Assembly: GCA_036365515.1 (NCBI GenBank)
Contig: CM070874.1
Location: 110,125,235 to 110,189,234, forward strand
Length of the DNA stretch: 64,000 nucleotides
DNA from: Torymus aiolomorphi
Lineage: Eukaryota > Arthropoda > Insecta > Hymenoptera > Torymidae
Reading direction: 5' to 3'
This document shows positions 25,860 through 37,450 of this stretch, piece by piece; the first letter of the stretch is position 1, and every line of letters begins with the position of its first letter. Position numbers and translations under genes: made by a program. Below the pieces are notes generated by a model that had not been told where the DNA came from, did not search any database, and saw only the letters and a program-made list of their open reading frames with translations.

Positions 25860-26245
25860 TTAAGGGGATGCCATACTCGTACCATTACCGACCGAGCAAT
25901 TCACACAGTTTTAAGCTGATTATAAAAAAAGTACGTCGAATCATAAAAAATCAAGAGAACACTCTTCTGTGTTTTTTAACGTTCTATCACCCAGTCAAAG
26001 TTTGGAGTCGGAATATCAAGCCGTTTTTTCAAAAACTTTGAACGAAATTAAATTTCGCTTTGTTCAAAGTTTTTGCAAAAACAACTTGATATTTCGACTC
26101 CAAACTTTGACTGGGTGATAGAACGTTAAAAAACACAGAAGAGTGTTCTCTTGATTTTTTATGATTCGACGTACTTTTTTTATAATCAGCTTAAAACTGT
26201 GTGAATTGCTCGGTCGGTAATGGTACGAGTATGGCATCCCCTTAA
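25860..26245. mobile_element. Nested near-perfect palindrome, family E (TTAA or TA flanked)
   Basis: TTAA then GGGGATGCCATACTCG, mirrored by the complement ending in TTAA at 26242-26245. Arms of about 180 bp are almost identical, so this insertion is young compared with its host element. TTAA suggests a piggyBac-type target; TA alone would fit Tc1/mariner, and the sequence does not separate the two. The open frame in the left arm is a shadow. Confidence 0.85.
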
Positions 26246-26447
26246 GGGGGTCTTACACCTAGTGGCTTCTGAGGCCAAAATCAGCTATAAAAAAGAGAAA
26301 AATGTTATTTAAACCACATACAATGTATATCCTAAAAATATACACTATTTCTGTCAGAATGGCCCAAGACTTAATCTGTAGACCAGTTTTACTCACAGAT
26401 ATAGCATTTTCAATTTTTTTCATTTGGCGTATTTTTTAAAAAAGCTA

Positions 26448-26590
26448 TGGGTGCATGGATTTATGGATGCATGGGTTTATGGGTGCATGGATTTATGGAT
26501 GCATGGGTTTATGGGTGCATGGGTGCATGGGATTACGGGTGCAAGGGTTTATGGGTGCATGGGTTTATTGGTGCAAGCGTTTATGAATCA
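26448..26590. repeat. Minisatellite, 15-16-bp unit
   Basis: About nine imperfect copies of a unit like GGGTTTATGGGTGCAT. The frame across it is open and Gly/Trp/Met-rich only because of the repeat. Single diverged copies of the same unit lie in the opposite arm (near 25817-25834, reverse complement), so the array was amplified on one arm only. Confidence 0.85.
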
Positions 26591-26825
26591 AGGTTAAGAG
26601 AGCATGTGTCAAGGACTTATAAATTGAAGTTTTATAGCATTTTTGGGAATCACAAGTGTAAATTTTGGGGTTATAAATTAGGTTTATATGTTCATATTTT
26701 CAAAATTAGGCTTCGTAGCGGTCTTTGGTATTTTGTCACAAAAGTTCCTGTTTTTAAATTTTCAAATTCGGTTGAGAATTATGACCTCTAGGTGGTTTTG
26801 AACCTTTCGGCCCCAGTGTGCAGCG

Positions 26826-27180
26826 CGCCGGTGCATCGCTCGCGAAATAATATATTATGAGAGGGAGTTTTCCAAGAATAGCTGGTAAGAGCGGGCCTTT
26901 ATTTATTTAGGTGCTGTGTGTGGGATTGTTTTTTGGTGCAGGGGGTAATGGATGGCGACGATGGCGCGAGCGAAGGTGCGAGGTGGATGTTTGGATGGTG
27001 TAAAGTAGCTTCTTCATGCGGCGATCGTTGGGTATGGCTTTTAACGCGCTGCCGCCGATTTAGAAGCCGGGGGTCAGAAATAGAGATGGATTTTGTGGGT
27101 GTGGAAGGGAAACAGTTAAAGCGTGGATAAATATTTGTTAATTCGAGCGGGGGAGTTATTTTTGAATGAATAGGTTGACG
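26826..27180. other. CpG-rich island, right part (G/T-rich flank)
   Basis: G/T-rich 26860-27130, with GCGCGC at the insertion boundary. It continues the island interrupted at 25530. Confidence 0.5.
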
Positions 27181-27206
27181 GACGCGTCAACTTTTTACCA
27201 TAAAAT

Positions 27207-27760
27207 GGGGGAAGGTATTTTATCAGAATGGTAAATGTTAGATGGTTATTTTCTCAGAAAATATACTATCGTTTAAAATATTTTCCGAATCCGATACTGT
27301 AAATTCCGAACATGAGCTATTCAGAACATACAATTTCTTTCGAAAAAAAATATCAGAAAAATTTGCGTCTATAAAAATTCTAAACACTTGCGTACAATTA
27401 TAAAGATACTTTTTACTAGAAGAATAAAATTCCGAAAAATGTAAAACATTCATTCCTATATGATTTTTAGCTCATTTTTCGACGTTATAGCTTTTCTAAA
27501 TTACTGCATTTTCTACAATTTAATCATTAGGCAGAAATGGCAAACGAAAAATTAATATCACATATTATATAAAAATAATTTAATGATAATATTATGGGCT
27601 TCTTGCCAAATTTTTTCGAATTTTTATATACATTATACATTTTTAAACATTCGGAAAATTTACCGTACTATCATAAGATATTCTAATTTGTTTTTTTACC
27701 TTTCTGAGAAAATACCCATCTAACATTTGACCATTCTGATAAAATACCCCCCCCCCCCCC
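27207..27760. mobile_element. TIR element, family F, ending in a 14-base C run
   Basis: Inverted ends of about 55 bp: GGTATTTTATCAGAATGG followed by AAATGTTAGATGG and TATTTTCTCAGAAA at the left, complementary at the right. The right terminus is a run of 14 C (27747-27760) where the left has only GGGGG. Flanks CATAAAAT and TATGAAAT match at six of eight positions, a possible decayed duplication. Interior AT-rich with no transposase. Confidence 0.75.
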
Positions 27761-28560
27761 TATGAAATCTGGCATAACTTAATTGAAGGTAGTATTATGG
27801 TTTCGTTTGAGAAAAGTAGATCGAGACGTCTAAAATGAAGATACGATTCGTGCTCCATATCGATCGTCGTTTGCTTAATTATTGAAAAATCTATCAAGGA
27901 TTAATTGTGTGAGCGCTAAATTTACGAATCTGGGTTACCCGAATGCAGAACAGTATATCTATCAGTATTAATGAATAGAAATAATAAATATAGCGCGATG
28001 TTACTATGCCAGCATTATCAAGCGATACGTTCTCAGAAACGCTTAAACGCGCGCGTTTGATTGCCTAATGGCATAGAAAACTTCCTGCTTGGATAAAAGT
28101 TTTTTTTCAGAGAATTTTTTTATTACGACGAAGACAACTCTTTTGTGAGAATTGTAATAAAAATAAAGATTAACATTATTGAAATACATCTACAGTTCCT
28201 TATTTTTTTAATGTAATTTTGTTTTAAGGTTTATTTCTTCGATCTTTTAGTTTCTATTACCTAATATTTATTATCGTAGAATAATCACTATTTTTATAAA
28301 TATTGATCTTAATTGATTTTCAAAATACTGTTATTCAGGAATGCTTGTAAGCTACGAAATTTTTTAAACCCTTAGTATACTGTCGGATAATTAAATTTTG
28401 TTAATTAATTTTCCCAATCGATGGTAATTAACACTGCTGAACGATTGAACTCCCCAGTACATTGAAATAAATATTTGCCAATTAAGAAAAGTGACGTTTA
28501 CTGCCCAAACATTAAAGGATTTAAAATATTAAAGTTCTCTTCTCAACCGCACAATACATT
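27761..28560. other. AT-rich, single-copy-looking DNA
   Basis: Nothing recognisable beyond a small CGCGCG patch near 28050. Confidence 0.4.
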
Positions 28561-29170
28561 TCGTCAGAAAATTATTCCAACACTCACTAAAAAACTCTCT
28601 TCTCCAGCAATCGACCTCGTCACCCCAAACTATCCACCCACAACAATACCCACTCCTACTACCCTCCAAACACCTCGAACCCCCGAAATCCCTTCCGCCC
28701 TCTTGACAAAATATCGGCCACTTGTTTCTCTCTCTCTCTCTCTTTCTCTCTTTCAGCACCACTGACCGGGTTTCTGTTTTCGTCGCCGTCGACGGAAAGT
28801 TTCGCCAGCAGCAGCCGCCCGTACGAAAACACGAGAGACTGAGTGCCGACGAGAATAGAAGCTGGAAAGAAAGGGAGCACAGCCAGCGCGCGGCGGCCAA
28901 TCGGTTTTAGAACGGAGCCGTTATCGACGTTAATGGACGGGGATTATTAGAGCCCGCGGGAGTATTTATAGCGGCCCTTTCGGACGGATGCCCGATGGCT
29001 TTGATCGCGCCTGCTCTTTGTGGGTTAATGAAGTCCGCGCGGGGGTGTGTGTATAGCGGTGCGGCCGGCTTGCGGCGTACGCTTCGGGATACTTGTGGTT
29101 TATCAAAGTGTGGGAGCGGATTGTACCGTGGTTTGGTCGCTGGATGCGTGAGTTTTATGCAGCATAATCG
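28560..29170. promoter_or_regulatory. CpG-rich island with a CCAAT motif
   Basis: C/A-rich 28560-28700, CT run 28725-28745, GC-rich core 28780-29000 with GGCCAATCGG at 28895-28904, then G/T-rich 29000-29150. A CCAAT box inside a CpG-rich skew switch makes this a modest promoter candidate; no adjoining exon is identified. Confidence 0.3.
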
Positions 29171-29540
29171 AAGACGGCTAATATTGTCTATAAAGAAACA
29201 CGCTCGAAGTGTATCATTTCAAAATTTCAAATATAATAGTTTCGATATTTTTATCGAGACTTATACAGTCATTATTAAATGGGTTAATATAAATACTTGA
29301 ATTAAAAAGCTTCTTACGAAAATATATACACATTTTCCTAAGTTTTTCAAAAATCACTGGAAAGAATAAATCTATATTGAAAGGGATTAATTTTTCATGA
29401 ATATCTTACTTAGTTACTAGAGAAAATAATAATAGTATAATTCATGTGCTACAAGTTTATATTATATTTTCTTCTTTTTTTTCGAATAATTAACTACTTA
29501 TGATGTTTGAAATTTCGAAAGCACTAATTTTGACAGCCCA
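29170..29540. other. AT-rich non-coding DNA
   Basis: Nothing recognisable. Confidence 0.4.
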
Positions 29541-30300
29541 CTCAAATCCAAGAAACACCTGCCACATCCAAAAATAATTCCCAAAATCTTCACATCCACT
29601 AACCACTCTGGCATATATAATCTACACAAATCCCCGCTTAGTCTTTACCTCCTTTTCAAACTCTATATACACGCGCTCGGGCGCATTAAAAGCTTTCAAC
29701 AGCAGCGCAGCGCACCGCAGCCCAAAACATTACGCAACATAATAACGCTGTGCTCTCTCTCGCTCTCTAAACCGGCCGAATCTCTCTTTACACACACAAC
29801 GACTCGGCGTCCGAATTTTTCGAGCAAACAAACTCTGGCGAATCCTCGAAAGAGCGAGCTTTTCTTCGTCCCTCGTAAAAGCTCGCGCGCAGCCGCGGAC
29901 ATACGTAGACACGACCATTAGACCCCGGACAAGAGAGAGTTAAAAAGCCGCGCGTTGCTGCTGCTGCTGCAGCTGGTTGGCTCGAAATTAGGCCGAGCGT
30001 GCGTCGCTTCGGCAATTGAATTCGCTTGCGCTCTCCCTATACTCGTGCCTGTGCGTATTATGTGTGTGTGTATGTGTGTGTGTGTACGTGCATACATATA
30101 GTGCCGCGGGCTTATCCGAACTGTGTACAGTAGACGCGTGTGCGTGGCATGCGTGATGGCTGGATGGATGGATGAAAGAAAAGTGGAGTATGTCGGGTAT
30201 AAACGTGTATAATGGCGTGGGTTGGGTTGGGGTTTGATGGATGGAAATGTGTTTTTCTTTTTCAATGGGGATGTGGATGAGTTTGTTATCAAAGTTGTTC
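29540..30300. other. CpG-rich island with clear strand-skew switch
   Basis: Counted by hand: 29581-29640 has 21 C and 3 G; 30181-30240 has 26 G and 3 C. The core holds a GCTGCTGCTGCTGC run near 29956 and a TG microsatellite near 30060-30085. Short GGAT repeats lie at 30158-30175. Confidence 0.5.
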
Positions 30301-30810
30301 AATTATTGCAGAGTTGAAGTGTTTTTGTATACAGAATAAAATATGCATTGAAATATTTGTAAAGTATTTTTTTTTTTTATTGAAAGAAGCATGATTTATC
30401 GATGTAAGAGAATTACAGTATGGACAAATTGTAAAATTTTAATAAATTTAATATTTGAAGCCGTGTTACGCATTGAGCTGAAATGTAAAAAGCATTAATC
30501 TGTTTATAGAATGCTTTAAAATGTGCATACATTAATAAACGATTCAAACATACATAAATTTGAATAATTCCATAAATTCACACGATACGTCGAGGATGTA
30601 TAAATTATTTCGTGCGTTGCGTTTCATTTATTCTTCAACGAAACGAGAGACATCAATTGAATTTATTTCCCCACTTATGATTATATCGCCGATAGCATCA
30701 ATTTTGATATTAATTAATTTAAAAAATAATAATTTACGAAAGAATTATTTCATAAAAGTCAACGCTATGTACCTAAAAATAAACCAACCGCAAACAAAAT
30801 TTTAAATTAA
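30300..30810. other. AT-rich non-coding DNA
   Basis: Nothing recognisable. Confidence 0.4.
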
Positions 30811-31400
30811 AACACGCACAAAAATAATCATTTCCGAGCCTATTCTCCTCCCTCCACATTTACATTTTCGCGGCATTAGTTAACAGCACCGCGTAGGCGT
30901 GCGCCATATTATTCGCGTCACCGATTGCTCCCACGCAATTCATCGGCGAATCCACAAAAATATTCACGCCAACTGAACTTTCGAACTCGGCAGCGGCCCA
31001 CCCAACCGAGATGCCGCATTTCGCGTAAATAAAGATATGCAGGCGCGCCGATCTCTTTATTGCGCTTCGCGGTATGATATATATGTACGCGCGCATGTGC
31101 TCAGGTACTGAAAATAACGAGCGTTTACTCGGACGAGGCGTGTATTTTTAAAAGCGCTCGCCGCGGCTGCTGCAAGCTCTGCGGTTTTCCGATAACGCGA
31201 GGCGGGCGAAACCGGCGATGTGAGGCGCGGCAAAATCGGGACGGCTGGATGGGTTGATTTTCGGGAGCGTAATATTGGCGCGAGGTTTTATTCTGATCGA
31301 GCGATTTTCGCGGTTAGTGATTCGATTGTGCAGAGGCCTGAGAATCTCGGGGTTTTGAACATTTTTGAGGGCTACGCGTTTTAAGTGCCAGGAGTTGATT
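30810..31400. other. CpG-rich island with strand-skew switch
   Basis: C-rich 30840-30960, core 31040-31220, G/T-rich 31200-31400. Small minus-strand frame not recognised. Confidence 0.38.
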
Positions 31401-32190
31401 ATACAAAACGGATATTAAAATAATTTTAAGTCGACATATGTAGGACAAGTTGTTTATACCATTTTTTACTCTAGTACTTGACTATGTAAATGTTTCGCAT
31501 TAAATATTTTTACAAAATGTAAAAACTCGTTACAACTGAATATCGTGATTATACATTGGTAATAATTTCCAAGCGTTTTGCATTAAGTATAGATAATTAT
31601 TATTGAAAAATATGTACAGATTTTTCGATACTCCGAATGTACCATTGCACAATGATGAATCAGTCGGACTGACGCGGCAGCACTGCAAGTGCGTGTTTCT
31701 CAGAAAATTATGCAGGAGAAAATTTAGTGTCAGCACGACGAGGCGAAATTTGTATTTTGAAGCGAACCTTTCACTTTCATAATACGCGCGCTTGACACGT
31801 AAGTGATGCAAAGGAAAATCGGATTACGTCATTGGGTTAAATCACAGAAATAAAGGAATGATAAAAATAGGGTCACTTACCGGTTCAATATTCTAATTAT
31901 AGTTTTCGGAAGGGTGAGAAGAAGGGAGAGCGTTAATTCGATGGTAATAAATTTTGCATTTCAATGTTTGGTAAATTTTGACATTTATACGAGTGACTAA
32001 ATCTGTTGCTCTGACAAAGCGTAACTCGAAATCAAATTATATGCAGTATTGCAATAAATTCGGTCTTATATTCGGCTCGTATTACCCTCTAAATGACGTG
32101 TAACTTTAGAACAGAAGAATAACGAGAATCACATTACGACTGATTTATATAAATCACAAAAAATTGATTAGCAGTGCAGAACAGTATTTA
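31400..32190. other. Mixed to AT-rich single-copy-looking DNA
   Basis: The 93-codon minus frame at 31530-31811 has no recognisable family. No repeats seen. Confidence 0.35.
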
Positions 32191-33100
32191 CTAATAATAA
32201 ACTCTCTTAAATGCTCCAATTCCATCCGCCTCGTTATAGATCAATAGCCATCGGGTCGCAAAAATAGTCCATATTTTACCATATACCAACTATGCATTCC
32301 ACACGCAGCTCAACGGGCGAAAAAAGAAAACGAAAAATCGCCGCAGAGCGCGCGCGGCAAATAGTCTATAACCATTTCCGAAAAGCCCGGGGCCGAAAAA
32401 CAGGAAGCGAACGATCGAGTTAGCGAAAAAAAGGCAGCGGCAGCGGAGAGAAACGAGGCCGCGCGAGCGCGCGCACACGTGTAAAAGAGCGAATTAGACG
32501 CTCGGAGAGAGACGAATCGTCCCTCTCTCTTTCTCTCTCCGCAAAAAAAGAAACGCGCCCGCGGTGTGTGTATATACCTGTATAGAAGGGTGTGTGCGCA
32601 CGAGAGAGAGCGAGAGGGAGAAAGAGCAAAGCTAAAAACGAGCGAGTCGAGAGGAATAGCTGTCTGTGTCTGTATGTGAGCGAGTGTATATAGCTATATA
32701 CCGTTGCATCGGAGCTGTTGCCATGGCGACCCGAAATCTTTCCTGAGTCATCCCGCGAGCGCGAGCGAGCGAGTGTTTTGGCGATAGAGGCTATACTTGG
32801 CGCTAGCGCTCGCGCGGAACTTTTCGAGAGAGTATAGCTGATGGCCTGTAATTTTTAATTGGGGTTATATACACACGTCGATGTGGGATTAACGATGCGC
32901 GGTCGGGAAGTTTTCGAAGGGATGGTATATAGAGAGATTCGGTGCAGCCGAGACGATTGAGTGAAATTCGATGAGAAAGCGCGGAAGTGGGATAATGCGC
33001 CCGGCAGCACTGAGCGCCGGCTCATTTTACTGGGCCGGTTTTGATCCGATCTTTATATTATGAGAGTATAGCGTACCGGGTCGCGCCAAGTGTCTTGTAC
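32190..33100. promoter_or_regulatory. CpG-rich island with X-box and AP-1-type motifs
   Basis: GTTGCCATGGCGAC at 32717-32730 differs at one base from the palindromic RFX X-box GTTGCCATGGCAAC. TGAGTCA, an AP-1-type site, follows at 32744-32750. Around it are GA tracts, TATATA stretches and CGCG runs. RFX sites typically drive ciliary genes in sensory neurons; which gene would be controlled is not visible. Left flank C/A-rich (32190-32330), right flank G-rich (32850-33030). Confidence 0.4.
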
Positions 33101-34080
33101 GGGATTAAATAAATCTGAGACCGTGCGTAGTGTTTTTTTTTATTTATTTTATATGTATATACATTTTTAGTTTTAAATGTAGCGAGTTTATGTAGTAGTT
33201 TGAGGCATACAGATAAAGAAAGACACTTTTGCTATTTGTTAGATTAAATATTGAGAGCAGGGGAGGGAGTGCTTGGACGATTCTCGTTTCTGTGAATTTG
33301 ATAAAAGAATCTACTATACCATTTCATGAATTGTACAGAATCGTTACTTCAAAATTAAAAAAGCTAAAATATGTTTTTACGCAGCATTCAAACTGTTGTC
33401 AACATATCGAATTTCATCATCGGAATTTTAATAAAAGTATATGACTATAGCTTCGCGTGATTTGTATCGAAGGCCGTTGTAACGAATATGTATACGACAT
33501 CAAAACAATTTTCAAATACAAATACACGCGAGTTTTTGAAATTGCGAACCTTCAAATGACCGCTATTCATTTAAAATTTGACATATTAGTCATTCTCGAA
33601 TTATTTGATCAATATTTTATTTCTAGTATATAAACATGGACAAAATAAAAAGGTCCAAAGATTCGATTTTGCTGTCCTGCAATTCGTAAGTAGACCTCAA
33701 TTTCATAGTGAATCGTTGCAGGATCAGGACCTCTTTTTCAATATTGGCTGCATGATTCATTTACTATTAATTTGCTCGAATAATCGAACACTTTTACCTG
33801 GCAGGGGTAGATATTTTTAATTAAAACGACAAACTTAACGCTCAATTTGCGATAATGTTGACGATGTAAACAAGTTGGTAGCCGTATATTATACATATTT
33901 AGATAAGTATAATTAAAAATTTGATGAAAGCAAACAGTCAAAAATGAAATACTTGTGTGCGTCCCGAAAGCAAATTAAAACTTTAGCGAGATAAGAGGAT
34001 CAAATGAATGCGTAACAAATGCACGACAGTAGCAACTAAATAAAACAACAACAGTACAACTTTAATTACGTAAAGTACGC
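33100..34080. other. AT-rich non-coding DNA
   Basis: A weak bulged inverted pair (AGGTCC near 33650, GGACCT near 33726, with CCTGCAA/TTGCAGG inside). No genes recognised. Confidence 0.35.
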
Positions 34081-34950
34081 GAGCACGCGATTTACATAGA
34101 AACACACATGCGCGATACGATCTCATTACGGGCCTGCTCGTCGGATCGCATTTTTTTTTTCTCGATTTATTCAAAACACGCGGCGCGCAATTCGAGCAAT
34201 TCTAAAAATGTAATTCTTTTTTCCAGAACGGTTTTTCAGCAGCCGCCGCCGCCGCTCCACCACGTGGCAACACCAGCGCCAGTTGCCAAGCCGGCAAACG
34301 TTGCCGAGTCGTCATCGCGCGCACACATATATGTATACGTTCACACACACACAGGCATATATTATACTCATTGCTAAAAGAGAGAGAGACGACCCTACTC
34401 GACGCATGCGCGCCATTGTGAGCTCGCGAGCGCGCGGGACACGAACCCGTCATCTTGTTTTCACGTGTGTGTCTGTTGGCGGCGTCTGTGTATATGGGTG
34501 TGGGAAAGAGAGGAGGGAGAAAAAGGAGGGAATAATAGGAAAGGTTCGAAGAAAGGATTTCGCGCAGGTCGGCTGTGTTGAATCGGTCGAAGGTTAGCAG
34601 CCGCCGGCTGGATAATGTTACTATGGGAATGTGCTGAACTTCGGGAGGAAGGGATAGCGAGTAAGAGAGGAGAGAGAGAGAGAGAGAGATGCTCGGGTTA
34701 GATTTTCCTTTTTTGGGGGACTCTCGTGGTCGAATGAGGGGGGAGGGCAGAATATTCCCCGTGTCGTCGGTGGAATTTCCGTCGGTTAATTAAAGCTGAT
34801 TTAGTGCGCTTCGAGCGATTTGCCGTTGGTTCGATCCGAGTTTTTGAAAGCAATGTGGCTCTGTGGTGGTCTATTTAGGGGTTTCACGTTTTATAGGTTT
34901 GCGTTGGGTGATGGTTTATGAATGAACTAGTCCACAGATTGTTAATTGTA
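34080..34950. other. CpG-rich island with strand-skew switch
   Basis: Core 34240-34450 with GCCGCCGCC, GCGCGC and CACACA runs, then strongly G-rich 34490-34900, including a GA tract at 34669-34689. The plus frame at 34283-34597 is not recognised. Confidence 0.4.
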
Positions 34951-35780
34951 TCTGGGATTATTGGAATTAATGGTTGAGACATTTTTTAGGTGGTGCTCCG
35001 AAATGTAATATGGAGCATGTGGACGTAAAAATATTCTAGATATTGTAATAATAATTTAAGCTATGAGAATGGAATGAACAATCGAATTGATTTTACGAAA
35101 CGTAGCAAAAGGAATTTGTTCAACACTTTATTGGAAAATATATCTTACAATTTTCCACGATCGAATTAACGCATAGTTGTAGAATCGTATAACGTATTCC
35201 ATCTTATCTATGATAATTATTTTTTTTCCCTATAGGATTACACAAAACCATTGCAAGCAACAAAATTATAAAATTCCAATGATGCCTTTCGAGTTTGTCC
35301 GAATTTTCGTAAAAAATTATCACCTTCTTACGATACCTTACAAAAAAAATTCAGATTCCCTTATCGTCTTCAACACTCCAAACATTTATTTATACAAATA
35401 CCCCCGTAAATTCATCTCGTACTCGCGATCTCTTCCATTCGATCGCGAGCTCACTCGCGCGCCTTGCTCCATCACTCTTCTGCAATTGTCTCTCTCTCTC
35501 ACTCGCTCTACGCTCTTATTCTTTATTGTTCTATCTGGGCCGATGCATATCGTCTGCGCTCGCGCGTGATGCTCGCAATAAAAGCCGAGAACGCTCGCGC
35601 GAGAGAGAGAAAACTGACGACGTATATCTCGGAACGCGCGATTATTCGTGCTGATACTCGTGTGGGGACCGATTCTGGAGGAATTTTCGTTATACACATA
35701 TATATGTTTAACGGTGGGATGAGTGCCCGATGGTTGTGGTGTGATTGTATAAAGGTGCTGGTTAGGTAGAGAGTAATATC
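34950..35780. other. AT-rich DNA, then CpG-rich island
   Basis: AT-rich to about 35260; C-rich 35270-35500 with CT runs, core 35555-35640 with CGCGCG and a GA run, then G/T-rich 35650-35770. Confidence 0.38.
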
Positions 35781-36270
35781 ATAGAATTCTGAATTAGTTT
35801 ACTATTATAAACACTTGTGGTACAGATGCAATGTTTTAAATGGACCTTGGTAAAACAGAGTTCTTACCACAAATCCTCGTTTCGCTTTATCCTATACACG
35901 ATTTTTTGCTAACGTAATTTATTGGGCAGATGTCCTGCTCAGAGTAAGCTATTATACGCGAGTTAAAGATGCTGCGGAGCCACCTTGTTTCGCTTTTTCG
36001 CCCTCTCGCTCATTATCTTTTATTGCTGTAATTTCCTTAAGCCTACTGCCATGACCACAGTCGTCGAAATCCATCGTAATACACGGGAAGCTTTAGGTTT
36101 TGCGTCTACGCTACCATAAGAAACGCGTGAAGTTGTACATGGTCATCGATAACTTTTGCAAAATTAATTTTTATCTATCGCTATATATTACACTTCTCCT
36201 ATGTACCTACATTCATTTTATTATGAGAATTCGTTATTTAAATATCAAAATAATTGATATAAACCGCTAA
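35780..36270. other. Unique mixed-composition sequence
   Basis: High-complexity sequence without repeats or open frames. Possibly a conserved non-coding element, but this cannot be judged without a second genome. Confidence 0.3.
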
Positions 36271-36526
36271 AACTTCGCTGACAAAATCATGCACAATTTT
36301 AGCCCCCCGTGCATGAAAAAAATTCTCCTGCAATGTTCAAAAAACCGTACAGCCGCAGTCGACCAGTCGACGGCGTCACACGCATACGCACCCACACACA
36401 CACGCACACACATACACACACACACACTCGTGTGCAACGCTGCCGCACCAGCTCTACCATGCGAATCTTGCTTGCGGAATGACAAGTCGTTTCTACTACT
36501 CCGTTCTCCTATACCAACTAACCAAC

Positions 36527-36578
<52 letters not shown>

Positions 36579-37450
36579 CACGCACATATACGTAATCCCC
36601 GTCGCACAACACAACCGGCTCGCGCTTACGTAATGATCATCTCGCTCGCGGACCGGCTCTCTCTCTCTACTCGAGGGATCAAGGCGAACCGGTATAAGAA
36701 CGGCGCACACACGTGCGGCAGGCAGGCAGGCAGGCGGTGGTGCCACAGGCCGGAAACGCTCCCTCTCTCTCTCTGTATATATACGCAACTCTTTTTCTCT
36801 CTCGCGCGCGTGTGTGAGAGAGAGGGGAAGGCGCCGAAAAAAGGGATGCTGCTGTCGCTGTCGCTGCTGCTGTTGCCCCACCCTCGCTGAGGAGGAGGCT
36901 ATACTCTCCTCTCCTCCTACTCGCCGTTCTGCGCTCCTCGGACTACACGCCGCCGTGCTGTCATTATACTTCTCTCGCGCGCGCACACATACTGCTGCCG
37001 TCTGCGCCTCTCTCTATATATCTCTCTCTCCATCTCTATCCTTGTCTATTCCGACGCTGCGGGAGTGTATAGCCGCGTTGCGGTTCGGAATTTTGCATGT
37101 GGCTTGAGCTCTCTCTGTCTCTCTCTCTCTCTCTAGCTGATGCTCGGATCTTGCTATACTACTCGCTGCATAGAGCGGCGGAATTCCACTCGGAGCCACG
37201 GCAGATTGGGGATGAGTGCTTCTGGTGAACGCGCGGTGTGGTATTTCCCTCGAAGTTGCTGTTGCGCCTGCTGCCTGGATCACGCGCGCTACCGCAGTTT
37301 GTGAAAATGAAGATGTTTCGGAGAAAAGGTGTGGAATAAGTACGCTGCAGCGGCAGCTGTTGTTGTTGCTGTTGCTGTTGTTGTAATTGAAGCGGAATCA
37401 CTTGTTGAGCGTTTCGGGAAACAAAGGTTTAGTAAGTGAGTACTAGAGTT
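36270..37450. other. Large microsatellite-rich CpG island
   Basis: CA microsatellite at about 36391-36427, interrupted CT microsatellite 36527-36575, GGCA repeats 36717-36734, CT tracts near 36765, 37015 and 37112-37134, CTG/GTT triplets 37348-37384. A 239-codon minus-strand frame across 36267-36986 is Arg/Glu-rich from the CT repeat; the 80-codon minus frame at 37159-37401 owes its Gln run to the triplet repeat. Neither is called as a gene. Left flank C/A-rich, right flank G/T-rich. Confidence 0.5.
36527..36575. repeat. CT dinucleotide microsatellite
   Basis: Interrupted once by TTT; otherwise pure CT for 35 bases at the right. Confidence 0.95.

Larger units (their letters stand above)
25535..26820. 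mobile_element. Palindromic DNA transposon derivative, family D (5-bp duplication)
   Basis: Ends CACACTGGGGCC and its complement GGCCCCAGTGTG; both ends then carry TTCAAAACCACCTAGAGGTC or its complement. CAGCG flanks it directly on both sides (25530-25534 and 26821-26825). The inverted homology continues inward: the left arm at about 25757-25855 is the diverged complement of the right arm at about 26530-26640. A second palindrome and a minisatellite lie inside. Five-base duplications and CAC-starting ends occur in Transib elements, but that family call is tentative. No transposase frame. Confidence 0.85.

Noticed and set aside
30158..30175. GGAT tandem repeat, considered as telomere-like
   Set aside because: Only about four units and not the TTAGG repeat usual in insects.
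33640..33740. Bulged inverted repeat that might be a pre-miRNA
   Set aside because: Asymmetric 18-nt versus 3-nt internal loop and no resemblance to a known miRNA.
34828..34837. GGTTCGATCC, matching a tRNA B box
   Set aside because: No A box at a suitable distance upstream and no acceptor-stem pairing.
36267..36986. 239-codon minus-strand open frame, the longest in the window
   Set aside because: Runs through CT and CA microsatellites; its Arg/Glu-rich and Val/Cys-rich content is repeat-derived and no domain is present.
37159..37401. Minus-strand frame with a glutamine run
   Set aside because: No ATG at its start; the run is a CTG/GTT triplet repeat in a repeat-rich island. A real polyQ exon cannot be fully excluded.
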